Positions 7,321 to 16,079 of a stretch of 64,000 nt of DNA are shown one piece after another. Origin of the DNA: UBA1081 sp045639185 (lineage in GTDB: Bacteria; Bacillota; Clostridia; Oscillospirales; Acutalibacteraceae); the NCBI GenBank assembly GCA_045639185.1, contig JAZUCO010000115.1, positions 1-64,000 of the forward strand. The letters are read 5' to 3'. The notes beneath the pieces are model-generated. The model was not told where the DNA came from. It was given only the letters and a program-made list of their open reading frames with translations, and ran no database searches. A program made the translations under genes and the position numbers. How positions within the stretch are numbered: position 1 is the first letter of the stretch; each line of letters begins with the position of its first letter.

Positions 7321-9168
7321 ATGGCTAAAGTTATAGGTATTGACTTAGGTACTACAAACTCTTGTGTTGCTGTTATTGAAGGTGGCGAACCCGTTGTTAT
7401 CGCTAACGCAGAAGGTGCAAGAACAACTCCCTCTGTTGTTGCTTTCGGCAAGACAGGTGAAAGAATGGTAGGGCAGGTAGCAAAGAGACAGGCTATTACA
7501 AATCCCGATAATACAGTTGCTTCAATCAAGCGTCAGATGGGTTCTGATTATCATGTTACTCTTAATGATAAGAAGTTCACACCCCAGGAAGTTTCAGCAA
7601 TGATTCTTCAGAAACTTAAGGCAGATGCGGAGAGCTATCTCGGTACAACAGTTACAGAAGCTGTTATCACAGTTCCCGCATATTTTACAGACTCACAGCG
7701 TCAGGCAACTAAGGATGCAGGTAAAATTGCAGGTCTTGATGTAAAGAGAATTATCAACGAACCTACTGCTGCAGCTCTTGCGTACGGTATTGATAAAGAA
7801 ACTGAGCAGAAGGTTATGGTTTATGACCTTGGTGGCGGTACATTTGACGTTTCTATTATTGAAATGGGTGATGGTGTTCAGGAAGTTCTTGCTACAGCAG
7901 GTAATAACCGTCTTGGCGGTGACGATTTTGACCAGAGAGTTATCAACTGGCTTGCTACGGAATTCCACAAGGAGCAGGGTGTTGATCTCAGGGGCGACAA
8001 AATGGCTATGCAGAGACTTAAGGAAGCTGCAGAAAAGGCTAAGATTGAGCTTTCAGGTGTTACAACATCACAGATCAGCCTTCCTTTCATCACCGCAGAT
8101 GCAACAGGTCCTAAGCACCTTGAAATGACTCTTACAAGAGCAAAGTTCAATGAACTCACAGCAGACCTTGTAGAAGCTACAATGGGTCCCGTTCGTCAGG
8201 CTATTTCAGACTCAGGTCTCAAGATTTCAGAAATTGATAAAGTTCTTATGGTTGGCGGTTCTTCAAGAATTCCCGCTGTTCAGGAAGCTATCAAGTCATT
8301 CACAGGTAAGGATCCTTTCAAGGGTATCAATCCTGATGAATGTGTAGCTATCGGTGCTGCTATTCAGGGCGGTGTGCTTGGCGGCGACGTTAAGGGACTT
8401 CTTCTTCTCGACGTTACACCTCTTTCACTCGGTATTGAGACACTTGGCGGTGTATGCACAAAAATTATTGAAAGAAATACAACAATACCCACAAAGAAGA
8501 GTCAGATTTTCTCAACTGCTGCTGATAATCAGACATCTGTAGAAGTTCACGTACTTCAGGGTGAGAGAGAATTTGCAAGAGATAACAAGACTCTCGGTAA
8601 TTTCCATCTTGACGGTATTATGCCTGCAAGAAGAGGAGTTCCTCAGATTGAAGTAACATTCGATATTGACGCTAACGGTATTGTTCATGTTTCAGCTAAG
8701 GATCTTGGTACAGGTAAAGAACAGTCAATTTCAATCACTTCTTCAACAAATATGTCTAAGGAAGATATTGAAAAGGCTGTTAATGAAGCTGCTCAGTATG
8801 CTGAAGAAGATAAAAAGAGAAAAGAAGAAGTTGATATCAGAAATGCTGCTGACCAGATGGTATTTGAAGCAGAAAAGATTGTCAATGAAAATGGCGATAA
8901 GTTCTCAGATGATGAAAAGAAATCTGTAAATGACAAGATTGATGCTCTCAGAGAAGCTCTGAAGGGTCAGGATATCGATCTTATCAAACAGCGTCAGGAT
9001 GAACTTCAGAAGGATTTTTACGCTCTTTCTGAAAAAATGTATAAGGCTGCTCAGGAAGCTGCAGATGCACAGGGGTTTGATCCCTCACAGGTAGGCGGAT
9101 TCGGTGGTAACCAGGCTCCCGGTGCTGATGGTTACTATGATGCTCCTTTCACAGATGTTGATGAATAA
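7321..9168 (+). CDS. dnaK: Chaperone protein DnaK (Hsp70)
   Basis: The 615-residue Hsp70 starts with KVIGIDLGTTNSCVAV and carries the phosphate-2 motif VYDLGGGTFDVSI, the adenosine loop VLMVGGSSRIPAVQ and a beta-sandwich substrate domain followed by a helical lid. The C-terminus ends in a glycine-rich segment with an acidic tail (FTDVDE), as usual for bacterial DnaK. ATG 7321 follows AAAGGAG. It is the core of the CIRCE-controlled operon with GrpE before it and DnaJ after it. Codon use is markedly more uniform than in neighbours, consistent with high expression. Confidence 0.99.
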   Translation: MAKVIGIDLGTTNSCVAVIEGGEPVVIANAEGARTTPSVVAFGKTGERMVGQVAKRQAITNPDNTVASIKRQMGSDYHVTLNDKKFTPQEVSAMILQKLKADAESYLGTTVTEAVITVPAYFTDSQRQATKDAGKIAGLDVKRIINEPTAAALAYGIDKETEQKVMVYDLGGGTFDVSIIEMGDGVQEVLATAGNNRLGGDDFDQRVINWLATEFHKEQGVDLRGDKMAMQRLKEAAEKAKIELSGVTTSQISLPFITADATGPKHLEMTLTRAKFNELTADLVEATMGPVRQAISDSGLKISEIDKVLMVGGSSRIPAVQEAIKSFTGKDPFKGINPDECVAIGAAIQGGVLGGDVKGLLLLDVTPLSLGIETLGGVCTKIIERNTTIPTKKSQIFSTAADNQTSVEVHVLQGEREFARDNKTLGNFHLDGIMPARRGVPQIEVTFDIDANGIVHVSAKDLGTGKEQSISITSSTNMSKEDIEKAVNEAAQYAEEDKKRKEEVDIRNAADQMVFEAEKIVNENGDKFSDDEKKSVNDKIDALREALKGQDIDLIKQRQDELQKDFYALSEKMYKAAQEAADAQGFDPSQVGGFGGNQAPGADGYYDAPFTDVDE

Positions 9169-9177
9169 TTAATTAAT

Positions 9178-9206
9178 GCATTCCCCGTCTTATGACGGGG
9201 CAATGC
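9178..9206 (+). other. Hairpin between dnaK and dnaJ
   Basis: GCATT and CCCCGTC pair with GACGGGG and AATGC around a TTAT loop, a G+C-rich stem in AT-rich DNA. No T run follows, so it is not an ordinary terminator. It could protect the 3' end of the dnaK message or lower dnaJ expression relative to dnaK (inference). Confidence 0.6.
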
Positions 9207-9230
9207 TGTATTTTGTGAAGGAGAAACACT

Positions 9231-10403
9231 ATGGCAGATAAAAGAGATTTTTATGAAGTCCTCGGTGTGGAAAAGTCTGCATCTGATGACGAAATAAAAA
9301 AGGCATACAGAAAAAAGGCTAAACAGTATCATCCCGACCTGAATCCCGGTGATAAAGAAGCTGAAGCCAAATTTAAAGAGGCTAACGAGGCTTACGAAAT
9401 ACTTTCAGATCCTGATAAAAAGTCTAAATATGACCGTTATGGTCACGCAGGTGTTGATCCCAATTACGGAGCAGGTGCAGGCGGTGGCTTCGGAGGCGGT
9501 TTTGGTGGAATGGATTTTGACCTTGGTGATATCTTCTCTTCATTCTTCGGCGGTGGTTTTGGCGGCGGAAGTCAAAGAGTAAATCCCAACGCACCTCAGC
9601 GCGGTAGTGATATTCAGACTGGTGTCACTATTTCATTTGAAGAAGCTGCAAAAGGCTGTAAGCGAACTATAGATATTCAGAGAATTGAAGTTTGTGATGA
9701 ATGCAGTGGTACAGGTGCTGCAAAAGGCACATCAACTCAGACTTGTCCTGAATGTAACGGTAGGGGGCAGGTTACTGCGCAGCAGAGAACACCATTCGGC
9801 ATTATACAGACTAATAAAGCTTGTCCTCGTTGTCAGGGTAAGGGTACAATCATCCCAACACCTTGTTCTAAGTGTAAAGGTCATGGAAGAATCAGAAGAA
9901 CTGTTAAACAGGATATCAATATTCCTGCCGGTATTGATGACGGTCAGGTGTTTAATGTCCGTGGTCAAGGAAACAGAGGTGTTAATGGTGGTCCATCAGG
10001 CGACCTTCGCGTGGGTGTAAATGTACGTCCTCATCCTTTCTTTGAACGTGACGGATATAATGTATGGTGTGAAGTAAATATCACATTTGCTCAGGCTGCT
10101 CTTGGTGATGAACTTATGGTTCCCACTCTTGACGGTAAGGTTAAATATTCAATTCCCGCAGGTACTCAGCCCGGTGATATTTTCAAACTCAAAGACAGAG
10201 GTATTCCTAATGTTAACGGCAGAGGTAGAGGAGATCAGCTTGTGAAGATTGTTGTTGATATTCCCAAAAAGCTCACAGAGAGACAGAAAGAACTTATCAA
10301 GGAACTCAATAATGAGCTTGGCGGTAAAGCTCCTTTTTCAGCAAATAATACCCCCGGCGAAAATGAAGATAAAAAAGGCTTTTTCGGTAAGAAGAAAAAA
10401 TAA
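9231..10403 (+). CDS. dnaJ: Chaperone protein DnaJ (Hsp40)
   Basis: The 390-residue type I Hsp40 has an N-terminal J domain with the HPD motif (QYHPDLNPGD near residue 33), a Gly/Phe-rich linker with GGGFGGGFGG, four zinc-binding repeats (CDECSGTG, CPECNGRG, CPRCQGKG, CSKCKGHG) and the C-terminal substrate domain. It stimulates DnaK ATPase and delivers clients. The ATG follows GAAGGAG. It is the last gene of the operon and is followed by a terminator. The C-terminus is extended by a short lysine-rich tail (GFFGKKKK). Confidence 0.98.
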   Translation: MADKRDFYEVLGVEKSASDDEIKKAYRKKAKQYHPDLNPGDKEAEAKFKEANEAYEILSDPDKKSKYDRYGHAGVDPNYGAGAGGGFGGGFGGMDFDLGDIFSSFFGGGFGGGSQRVNPNAPQRGSDIQTGVTISFEEAAKGCKRTIDIQRIEVCDECSGTGAAKGTSTQTCPECNGRGQVTAQQRTPFGIIQTNKACPRCQGKGTIIPTPCSKCKGHGRIRRTVKQDINIPAGIDDGQVFNVRGQGNRGVNGGPSGDLRVGVNVRPHPFFERDGYNVWCEVNITFAQAALGDELMVPTLDGKVKYSIPAGTQPGDIFKLKDRGIPNVNGRGRGDQLVKIVVDIPKKLTERQKELIKELNNELGGKAPFSANNTPGENEDKKGFFGKKKK

Positions 10404-10417
10404 TCAAACATAATATC

Positions 10418-10456
10418 AAGAACCGTAAGACGAATCTTACGGTTCTTTATTTTAAT
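10418..10456 (+). terminator. Intrinsic terminator of the dnaK operon
   Basis: AAGAACCGTAAGA pairs with TCTTACGGTTCTT around CGAA and is followed by TATTTTAATT. It overlaps the 3' end of the convergent mscS-like gene, for which the T run is poorer. Confidence 0.85.
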
Positions 10457-11348
10457 TATTCTTGATGTGTACATCCATCTGTGGAAATGGAATTTCAATA
10501 TTCTTTTCATTAAATAATTTTTTGATTTTTTCTGTTACGCTGAATTTAACATCCCAGTAATCAGATGTATCACACCATATTCTGAGCTGATATGTAACTG
10601 CGCTGTCATCAAATGATGATATAACAGCTATTGGCGCAGGCGCAATATGCACTTTTTCATTTTCTGCAGCAGCTTCAAGAAGAGTCTTCTTGACTTTATC
10701 TGAATCTTCTGAATAAGCTGCTGAAATGCTGATGTCTACACGTCTTGTGGTGAATGCATTATAGTCAATGAGAGCACTGTCAGAAACTTTACTGTTGGGA
10801 ATAACGATGATTTTGTTATCAGGAGTGATAATCTTGGTATAGAATATGTTGATAGATTTAACTGTACCTTCAAATTCACCTGTTTTTATGAAATCACCGA
10901 CTACAAACGGCTTGAAAACAGTCAGAATGAATCCGCCTGCAATGTTAGACAAGCTTCCCTGAAGAGCAAGACCTATTGCGAGACCACAAGAACCAAGCAC
11001 TGCAACCATAGATGTCATTGGAACGCCAAGTATAGCTGCAACAGTGATAATGAGAATTATTTTAAGAAAAATTGTAAGTGCGCTGTTGATAAAAGATCTT
11101 GCTGTTGGTTCAACTTTTGACAGAAGCTTTCCTTTTTTCATTTTTTTGGAAAGGATGTTGATAAGCTTCCAGCCTACAATCAGAAGAACTAATGAGAAAA
11201 TCAGATTTATTCCTGCATCTGCAAGATATTCAGCTATTTTTGAAATAATTGTATCAAAAATTTTACCTGCATTACTGATGTTTTCACTTACATTAGATAA
11301 ATCAATGTCTGTTAATTCCATTTCTACCGCTGTTTCTGTAATTTTCAT
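10452..11348 (-). CDS. Small-conductance mechanosensitive channel, MscS family
   Basis: The 298-residue protein has an N-terminal pair of membrane helices (about residues 40-60 and 85-110) and the pore helix VLGSCGLAIGLALQGSLSNIAGG near residue 122, rich in alternating Gly and Ala as in MscS TM3. Downstream lie the beta domain (KPFVVGDFIKTGEFEGTVKSINIFYTKI) and an alpha/beta C-terminal vestibule. It opens under membrane tension to release solutes during osmotic downshock. The ATG follows a GAGGTGA site only 12 bases behind the alpha-mannosidase stop codon, so both are likely on one transcript. Length matches E. coli MscS (286). Confidence 0.9.
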   Translation of the reverse strand: MKITETAVEMELTDIDLSNVSENISNAGKIFDTIISKIAEYLADAGINLIFSLVLLIVGWKLINILSKKMKKGKLLSKVEPTARSFINSALTIFLKIILIITVAAILGVPMTSMVAVLGSCGLAIGLALQGSLSNIAGGFILTVFKPFVVGDFIKTGEFEGTVKSINIFYTKIITPDNKIIVIPNSKVSDSALIDYNAFTTRRVDISISAAYSEDSDKVKKTLLEAAAENEKVHIAPAPIAVISSFDDSAVTYQLRIWCDTSDYWDVKFSVTEKIKKLFNEKNIEIPFPQMDVHIKNN

Positions 11349-11359
11349 TAATCTTCACC

Positions 11360-14300
11360 TCAATAATAAACTTTGATAGTCTTGATTTCGAATGGTCTGA
11401 ATGTTACATTCATGTCTTCAAGCACATCGATTGTTTCTTCAAGCATATTTGTAGTTTCACATTTTACTGCATAGGGGAAATTGAGAATAGTGTTTGTTCT
11501 TGTGCCTTCAGCTTCGTAGATACGAACGATAAATGCGTTCTGAGTATCTTCGCACGGCTTGATTGCTTCAACAATTATATTATCAACGTCTGTTGTGACA
11601 GGGCTAAGCATCTCATATGCGCCCTGTGCGCTTATTACAGGCATATTAAGTTCGTAGGAAGGTCTGATTACATCTTTAGAATTAAAACCGCTTGAATGGG
11701 GCAGGAGAGAATATGTACACTGGTGAATACCGTCGTGATCACCCATTCTGTCAGGATGTGTGCCCCCTTTATGGAGTGAAAGTCGAATGTTTCCGCCTTC
11801 TACAGTAATGCCGTATTTGCAGTCGTTGAGAATTGCAACACCGTATTTAGTTTCGGAAAGGTCTGTGTATTTGTGGTTTACAACTTCAAACTTTGCTTCT
11901 TCAATAGAATTGTTTCTAGTTGTAGGTCTCTTTACATTACCAAACTGAATTTCGTGTCTTGCAAAGTCTTCATTGATATTTGTATCAAATGCAGCTTTGA
12001 GAAGTCTGTGGTTATCCTGCCAGTCAATATTTGTGTCGAAACGGATTTCTTTTGAGTCAGCAAAAATAAACATATCCTGAATGATAGTTGACTTCTGAGA
12101 TATTCTGTATTCAGAGCGGATAATATATGCAACAGCGCCGTCTGATATAATTTCTCTTGAAACAAGAGTTGACGCATCGTTATATTTGCACTGAACATCA
12201 ACATCTATATCCCAATTGTCCCACAGATTTGGTACATCTTCAGCCATAAGGAATGTATTAAGATTATAACCGTTGCCGATAATTTCTCTGTTTGCTGTTT
12301 TGTCGATATAAGAATTGATTGTTCCGTTGTCTGCAAAACTTATTTTAGCAAGGGGAGTTTCAATAGTGTTGCTGATAACTTCGAATGCAGATGTGTTTTC
12401 GGGTACTCCATCTTTCAATGAATATGTAACTGAAGAGAATGCAGGAATCGTTATGCCTTTGATTATTAGTTTTTCTTTGCCATCTAAATCAGTATAAATC
12501 TGCTGTCTACAATCTGCATCAAGCATCTTGCCGTTAAAATCAGTAAAGATTGCATCATTTCTGTCAAATGAAAGTGTATTGATGAAAGTTATTTTGTCTG
12601 TATCTTCTTTATTGATAATAGCTTTTATCTGCTTATTTGCATCTTTGATGAGCTTATGTGTCTGTTCTCTGCTTTCCTTATGTGCTCTGTGAATACACGT
12701 ACCGGGAAGAATATCGTGGAATTGATTTATGAGAAGAGACTCATAAAGAGGTGTTATTTTTTCTTCTGAAGCTGCAGTTTTATTTTTGACAGCTTCGTTT
12801 ACTGTAAGGATTTCAAGCTCGCGGAGAGCAATTTCAGCTTTTCTGTTGTTTCTCTTTATTGTATGCTGATTTGTGAGAGTACCTCTGTGAAGCTCAAGGT
12901 AAAGTTCACCCTTATATGTGTTGGGGTTCACAGCTGTTGCTTCAAGGTCTTTCATAAAATCGCTTACTGTCATATGTTTTGATTTGCCGACACCGTCAAG
13001 ATCAGCAATTCTTTTTGCGTTTTCGATCATTTCAAATGAAGGGCCTCCGCCACCGTCACCGAAGCCATATGCAATGAATCTTTTGTTTGAAACACTCTTC
13101 TGTCTGATCCAGTCCTTTGTTTCGCGAATTGTCGATTTTACGTCAGGATTAAGATGTGTTCTGTTGAAATGTGTGAGAACGCTTGTGCCGTCAAGACCTA
13201 CCCAGTTAAATGTTTCATAGGGAAAATCATTTGTATCATTCCATGACATTTTTGTTGTAAGGAAATAGTTGATGCCGCAACCTTTCATAATCTGAGGAAT
13301 TGCTGCTGAGTAGCCAAATGTGTCAGGAAGCCAGAAACAATCTGAAACATAATCAAAATATTTCTTTGTAAAACGCTGTCCCCAAAGGAACTGACGGATC
13401 ATAGATTCGCCTGATGTGATATTACAGTCGCATTCAACCCATACACCACCGTTGGGCTCATATCTGCCTTCACGGACTTTTTCCTGAATTCTCTCAAAGA
13501 GTTCGGGATAATTTTTTCTGATCATATCGCTGTGGCACGCGGAGCTCTGTACAAACATATACTCAGGATACTGATCCATAAGGGCAAGAGCATTTGCGTA
13601 TGTTCTTGTAACCTTCTTTTCAGTTTCACCTACATGCCATAACCATGCTGTATCCATATGTGAATGACCGATAAGACCTATAAAAGGTGCAGAATCCTGG
13701 GATTTCATATTGAGGACTTTTTTAAGGTCTGCTGCTGAATCTCTTATTCCTTTTATAAATGTTTCATAATCACAATCTTCAAGTAGATAGTGTACTTTTT
13801 TGTGAACTTCATAAAGAGCGTTTACAGCAAAGCCTTTCATAAAATTGTCATCAGGAAGTGACTGTGCAAGCTGTAATACAGCGAGAAGATCAAAATAATA
13901 TTCCTGAATTTCAGTATTCTTTGTGCAGATATCAGCTCCGTTGTAGCTGAAATTGTAATCTTTGATTGTTATATTTTCGCAAGGATGATTACCGGGATTG
14001 TCGTGTCCACCGTAATATTCGATGATTATATCAAGTTCATCACCGATTACAGCATTTTTCTTAATCATGTCACAGTAATGGTTGCCATGGCCTGTGTATG
14101 CAATTTTTGTTGCAAAAGTACCCATTGTTCTTCCGTTAACAAACAGAAGTGCTTCGTATCCCTGTATATGAGGCTTAATAAATAAATCTTTGCCTTCAAG
14201 ATTAGCAGGTACAGTATATTTTCCCTTATACCAGCAGTATGAATCTTTGCCATACCAGGTAAAACCTTTTTCAACCGGAGTGAATTTGTCATCTGACGGA

Positions 14301-14437
14301 ATATCGTGAAGTCTGTCTGATGTGACAAATGCGGAAAAATCTACTTCGTCAACTTTTTCAAAAATCATAGGTTCAATAAGATCTTTGAAACGCTCAATTT
14401 TTCCGATAAGTTTTGAAATTTGCGGATTGTTCAACAT
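11360..14437 (-). CDS. Alpha-mannosidase, glycoside hydrolase family 38
   Basis: The 1025-residue protein has the GH38 catalytic domain from about residue 250: GLIGHSHMDTAWLWHVGETEKK (zinc-binding His and Asp) and CFWLPDTFGYSAAIPQIM, in which the Asp after LP is the nucleophile. Then come a three-helix middle domain (NQFHDILPGTCIHRAHKES) and the C-terminal beta-sandwich. The first 200 residues form an N-terminal sandwich seen in class II enzymes. There is no signal peptide, so it acts in the cytoplasm on imported mannosides. The ATG follows GAGGTGA. No transporter for the substrate lies beside it. Confidence 0.93.
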   Translation of the reverse strand: MLNNPQISKLIGKIERFKDLIEPMIFEKVDEVDFSAFVTSDRLHDIPSDDKFTPVEKGFTWYGKDSYCWYKGKYTVPANLEGKDLFIKPHIQGYEALLFVNGRTMGTFATKIAYTGHGNHYCDMIKKNAVIGDELDIIIEYYGGHDNPGNHPCENITIKDYNFSYNGADICTKNTEIQEYYFDLLAVLQLAQSLPDDNFMKGFAVNALYEVHKKVHYLLEDCDYETFIKGIRDSAADLKKVLNMKSQDSAPFIGLIGHSHMDTAWLWHVGETEKKVTRTYANALALMDQYPEYMFVQSSACHSDMIRKNYPELFERIQEKVREGRYEPNGGVWVECDCNITSGESMIRQFLWGQRFTKKYFDYVSDCFWLPDTFGYSAAIPQIMKGCGINYFLTTKMSWNDTNDFPYETFNWVGLDGTSVLTHFNRTHLNPDVKSTIRETKDWIRQKSVSNKRFIAYGFGDGGGGPSFEMIENAKRIADLDGVGKSKHMTVSDFMKDLEATAVNPNTYKGELYLELHRGTLTNQHTIKRNNRKAEIALRELEILTVNEAVKNKTAASEEKITPLYESLLINQFHDILPGTCIHRAHKESREQTHKLIKDANKQIKAIINKEDTDKITFINTLSFDRNDAIFTDFNGKMLDADCRQQIYTDLDGKEKLIIKGITIPAFSSVTYSLKDGVPENTSAFEVISNTIETPLAKISFADNGTINSYIDKTANREIIGNGYNLNTFLMAEDVPNLWDNWDIDVDVQCKYNDASTLVSREIISDGAVAYIIRSEYRISQKSTIIQDMFIFADSKEIRFDTNIDWQDNHRLLKAAFDTNINEDFARHEIQFGNVKRPTTRNNSIEEAKFEVVNHKYTDLSETKYGVAILNDCKYGITVEGGNIRLSLHKGGTHPDRMGDHDGIHQCTYSLLPHSSGFNSKDVIRPSYELNMPVISAQGAYEMLSPVTTDVDNIIVEAIKPCEDTQNAFIVRIYEAEGTRTNTILNFPYAVKCETTNMLEETIDVLEDMNVTFRPFEIKTIKVYY

Positions 14438-14467
14438 TATGTATCACCTCATAATAAAACTGTATAG

Positions 14468-14496
14468 ATTATAATATAAATAAATATGATTTGCAA
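14468..14496 (-). promoter_or_regulatory. Promoter of the alpha-mannosidase gene
   Basis: On the minus strand, TTGCAA (14496-14491), 17 bases, then TATAAT (14473-14468), followed by a leader of about 25 bases to the ATG at 14437. It is back-to-back with the HAD promoter, with 18 bases between the two -35 boxes. Confidence 0.75.
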
Positions 14497-14514
14497 TCAA
14501 TTACAAAAATAATG

Positions 14515-14542
14515 TTGAAATTCTGATAAATTTATGTATAAT
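14515..14542 (+). promoter_or_regulatory. Promoter giving a leaderless HAD transcript
   Basis: TTGAAA (14515-14520), a 16-base spacer and TATAAT (14537-14542). Counting six bases past the -10 box places the transcription start at 14549, the A of the ATG. Confidence 0.75.
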
Positions 14543-14548
14543 TAAGTT

Positions 14549-15118
14549 ATGAATATTTATGATTTTGACAATACAATTTACGATGGTGAAAGTTTTTATG
14601 ATTTCTTTATAGAATATATAAAGGTTAATCCTGCTTTTATCAGATACCTGCCAAAGGTAATTATTGCATTTGCCAAATACAAACTCGGAAAGGTGACTAC
14701 CCAGCAAATGATGGATGATTATGCACCCATCATAAAAAAGTGTTATTGCGAATATGACAAATGGGAGGAATTTACAAGCGCATTCTGGGATAGTCATATG
14801 GACAGAATCAAGAGTTTTTATAAACAGGTGCAGAAAGAAGATGATCTGATCCTTACAGCTTCTCCTGAGCTTACAATCAAAGAGATTGCTAAGCGACTTG
14901 GAATAAAGAATTTTGTCTGCTCAAAAATAGACAATGAAACAGGTCAGGTTACACGAATCTGTATGCGTCAGAACAAAATCAAAGCTCTTAAAGAGGATTT
15001 TGGTGATGTTGAGATTGATGATTTTTATACAGATTCCATTAAAAATGACGGATTTTTTGCTGAATATGCAAAGCGTGTATTTCTTGTTAAGGGTGACAAG
15101 ATAACTCAGATAAAATAA
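14549..15118 (+). CDS. HAD-superfamily phosphatase, subfamily IB
   Basis: The 189-residue protein begins MNIYDFDNTIYDGESFYDFF, with the HAD nucleophile motif DxDxT (DFDNT) at residues 5-9. TASPE near residue 94 and DDFYTDSIKNDG near 155 supply motifs II and IV. Subfamily IB contains phosphoserine-phosphatase-like enzymes with a helical cap; the substrate is not visible. An in-frame TAA at 14543 fixes the ATG as the only possible start. No ribosome binding site precedes it and the -10 box ends six bases before it, so the message is predicted to be leaderless. A terminator follows. Confidence 0.8.
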   Translation: MNIYDFDNTIYDGESFYDFFIEYIKVNPAFIRYLPKVIIAFAKYKLGKVTTQQMMDDYAPIIKKCYCEYDKWEEFTSAFWDSHMDRIKSFYKQVQKEDDLILTASPELTIKEIAKRLGIKNFVCSKIDNETGQVTRICMRQNKIKALKEDFGDVEIDDFYTDSIKNDGFFAEYAKRVFLVKGDKITQIK

Positions 15119-15133
15119 TAATATCAGAACAAT

Positions 15134-15173
15134 AAAGAGTCTGTAAAGCATATTGCTTTACAGACTCTTTTGT
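15134..15173 (+). terminator. Intrinsic terminator after the HAD gene
   Basis: AAAGAGTCTGTAAAGCA pairs with TGCTTTACAGACTCTTT around TAT. The T run is short (TTTTGTG). It could also stop transcripts arriving from spoIIR on the other strand. The 15174-15402 gap beyond it holds short repeats described in the findings. Confidence 0.75.
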
Positions 15174-15402
15174 GTATATTTATTTGTGAAATGCAATTTG
15201 CTTTACATAAATTATTCATTGATTTGGTGTATAGTTATTGACTTTACAGTGTGTAAAACGCATTCAAAATTGTTCAAAAGTCTGAAGAAAATGTTTATAA
15301 ATGTTCAAAATTGTGCATAAATCGTAAGGCTATACAACTTTACTGTTCAAAAAATTAAATATCCTGTATGTGTGATTAAAACATAAATTATGCAATGTCA
15401 CC

Positions 15403-16017
15403 TTAATTGTAAATGTCACCCTCTTTGAGTTTCTCAAATATTTCGACAATTTTGAACTTGATTCTATATCTTCCGTCATCGGTTATTATTTTGGTTTGTT
15501 TGTCCGAAAAAGTAATGTTAATGTCCGAATTTTCAGTTGCTGCAGGCAGACAAAGAGCAGGAAACATAATGCACCACCAATTTTGACCTTTTCCTTCACC
15601 TAATACAATTTTAAGCGCAAGATATTTACCTGCCGGCAAAGTAATGTTATTGTCATACACTCTTGTGTCAAAGTATTCTGTGGTTAATTCAGCAGTTGCA
15701 TTATAAGTTTTTCCATTGGTTGTAATGACTTTTTCAGCAGTTTTGATGATAGTATCAATATTCGGACTGATTTTTTCAACTGCATTATCAATAGTCGTGC
15801 TGCCGTCAAAAATATTGACGCTTTCCTGTAGAACAGCATTACGCACTTTCAATTTGATATCCTGATCTGTTTCTGAGTCCGAATTTGCAATAATGTGTAA
15901 TCTTATTACGTTGCTGCGTATTTCATTGCAATTGTATGAAAATGCAGATAAATTGAATGTAAAAAGAAATAATATACCAGTAAGTATTCCGATAATAAGA
16001 TGTGAAGTTTTTTTCAT
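15403..16017 (-). CDS. spoIIR: Stage II sporulation protein R
   Basis: The 204-residue protein has an N-terminal signal or anchor helix (HLIIGILTGILFLFTFNLSAF) and the SpoIIR core RLHIIANSDSETDQDIKLKVRNAVL, with the C-terminal GQNWWCIMFPALC motif. In Bacillus and Clostridia it is made in the forespore under sigma F, crosses into the intermembrane space and triggers SpoIIGA cleavage of pro-sigma E. Its presence is the clearest sign that this organism forms endospores. The ATG follows AAGGAGA. It lies 62 bases downstream of ispE with a hairpin in between. I could not identify a convincing sigma F promoter there. Confidence 0.95.
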   Translation of the reverse strand: MKKTSHLIIGILTGILFLFTFNLSAFSYNCNEIRSNVIRLHIIANSDSETDQDIKLKVRNAVLQESVNIFDGSTTIDNAVEKISPNIDTIIKTAEKVITTNGKTYNATAELTTEYFDTRVYDNNITLPAGKYLALKIVLGEGKGQNWWCIMFPALCLPAATENSDINITFSDKQTKIITDDGRYRIKFKIVEIFEKLKEGDIYN

Positions 16018-16040
16018 AATATCTCCTTAATAAAATTAAT

Positions 16041-16068
16041 ACCGTTCATTGATTTAATAATGAATGGT
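16041..16068 (-). terminator. Weak hairpin between ispE and spoIIR
   Basis: Reading the minus strand, a 10-bp stem with one mismatch (ACC..TTCATT with AATGAAC-GGT) is followed by ATTAATTTTATT. It may partly end the ispE transcript and uncouple spoIIR from it. Confidence 0.45.
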
Positions 16069-16079
16069 AAATAGAGATT

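Noticed and set aside
9178..9206. Terminator between dnaK and dnaJ
   Set aside because: The stem is strong but no T run follows, and the family operon normally continues into dnaJ.
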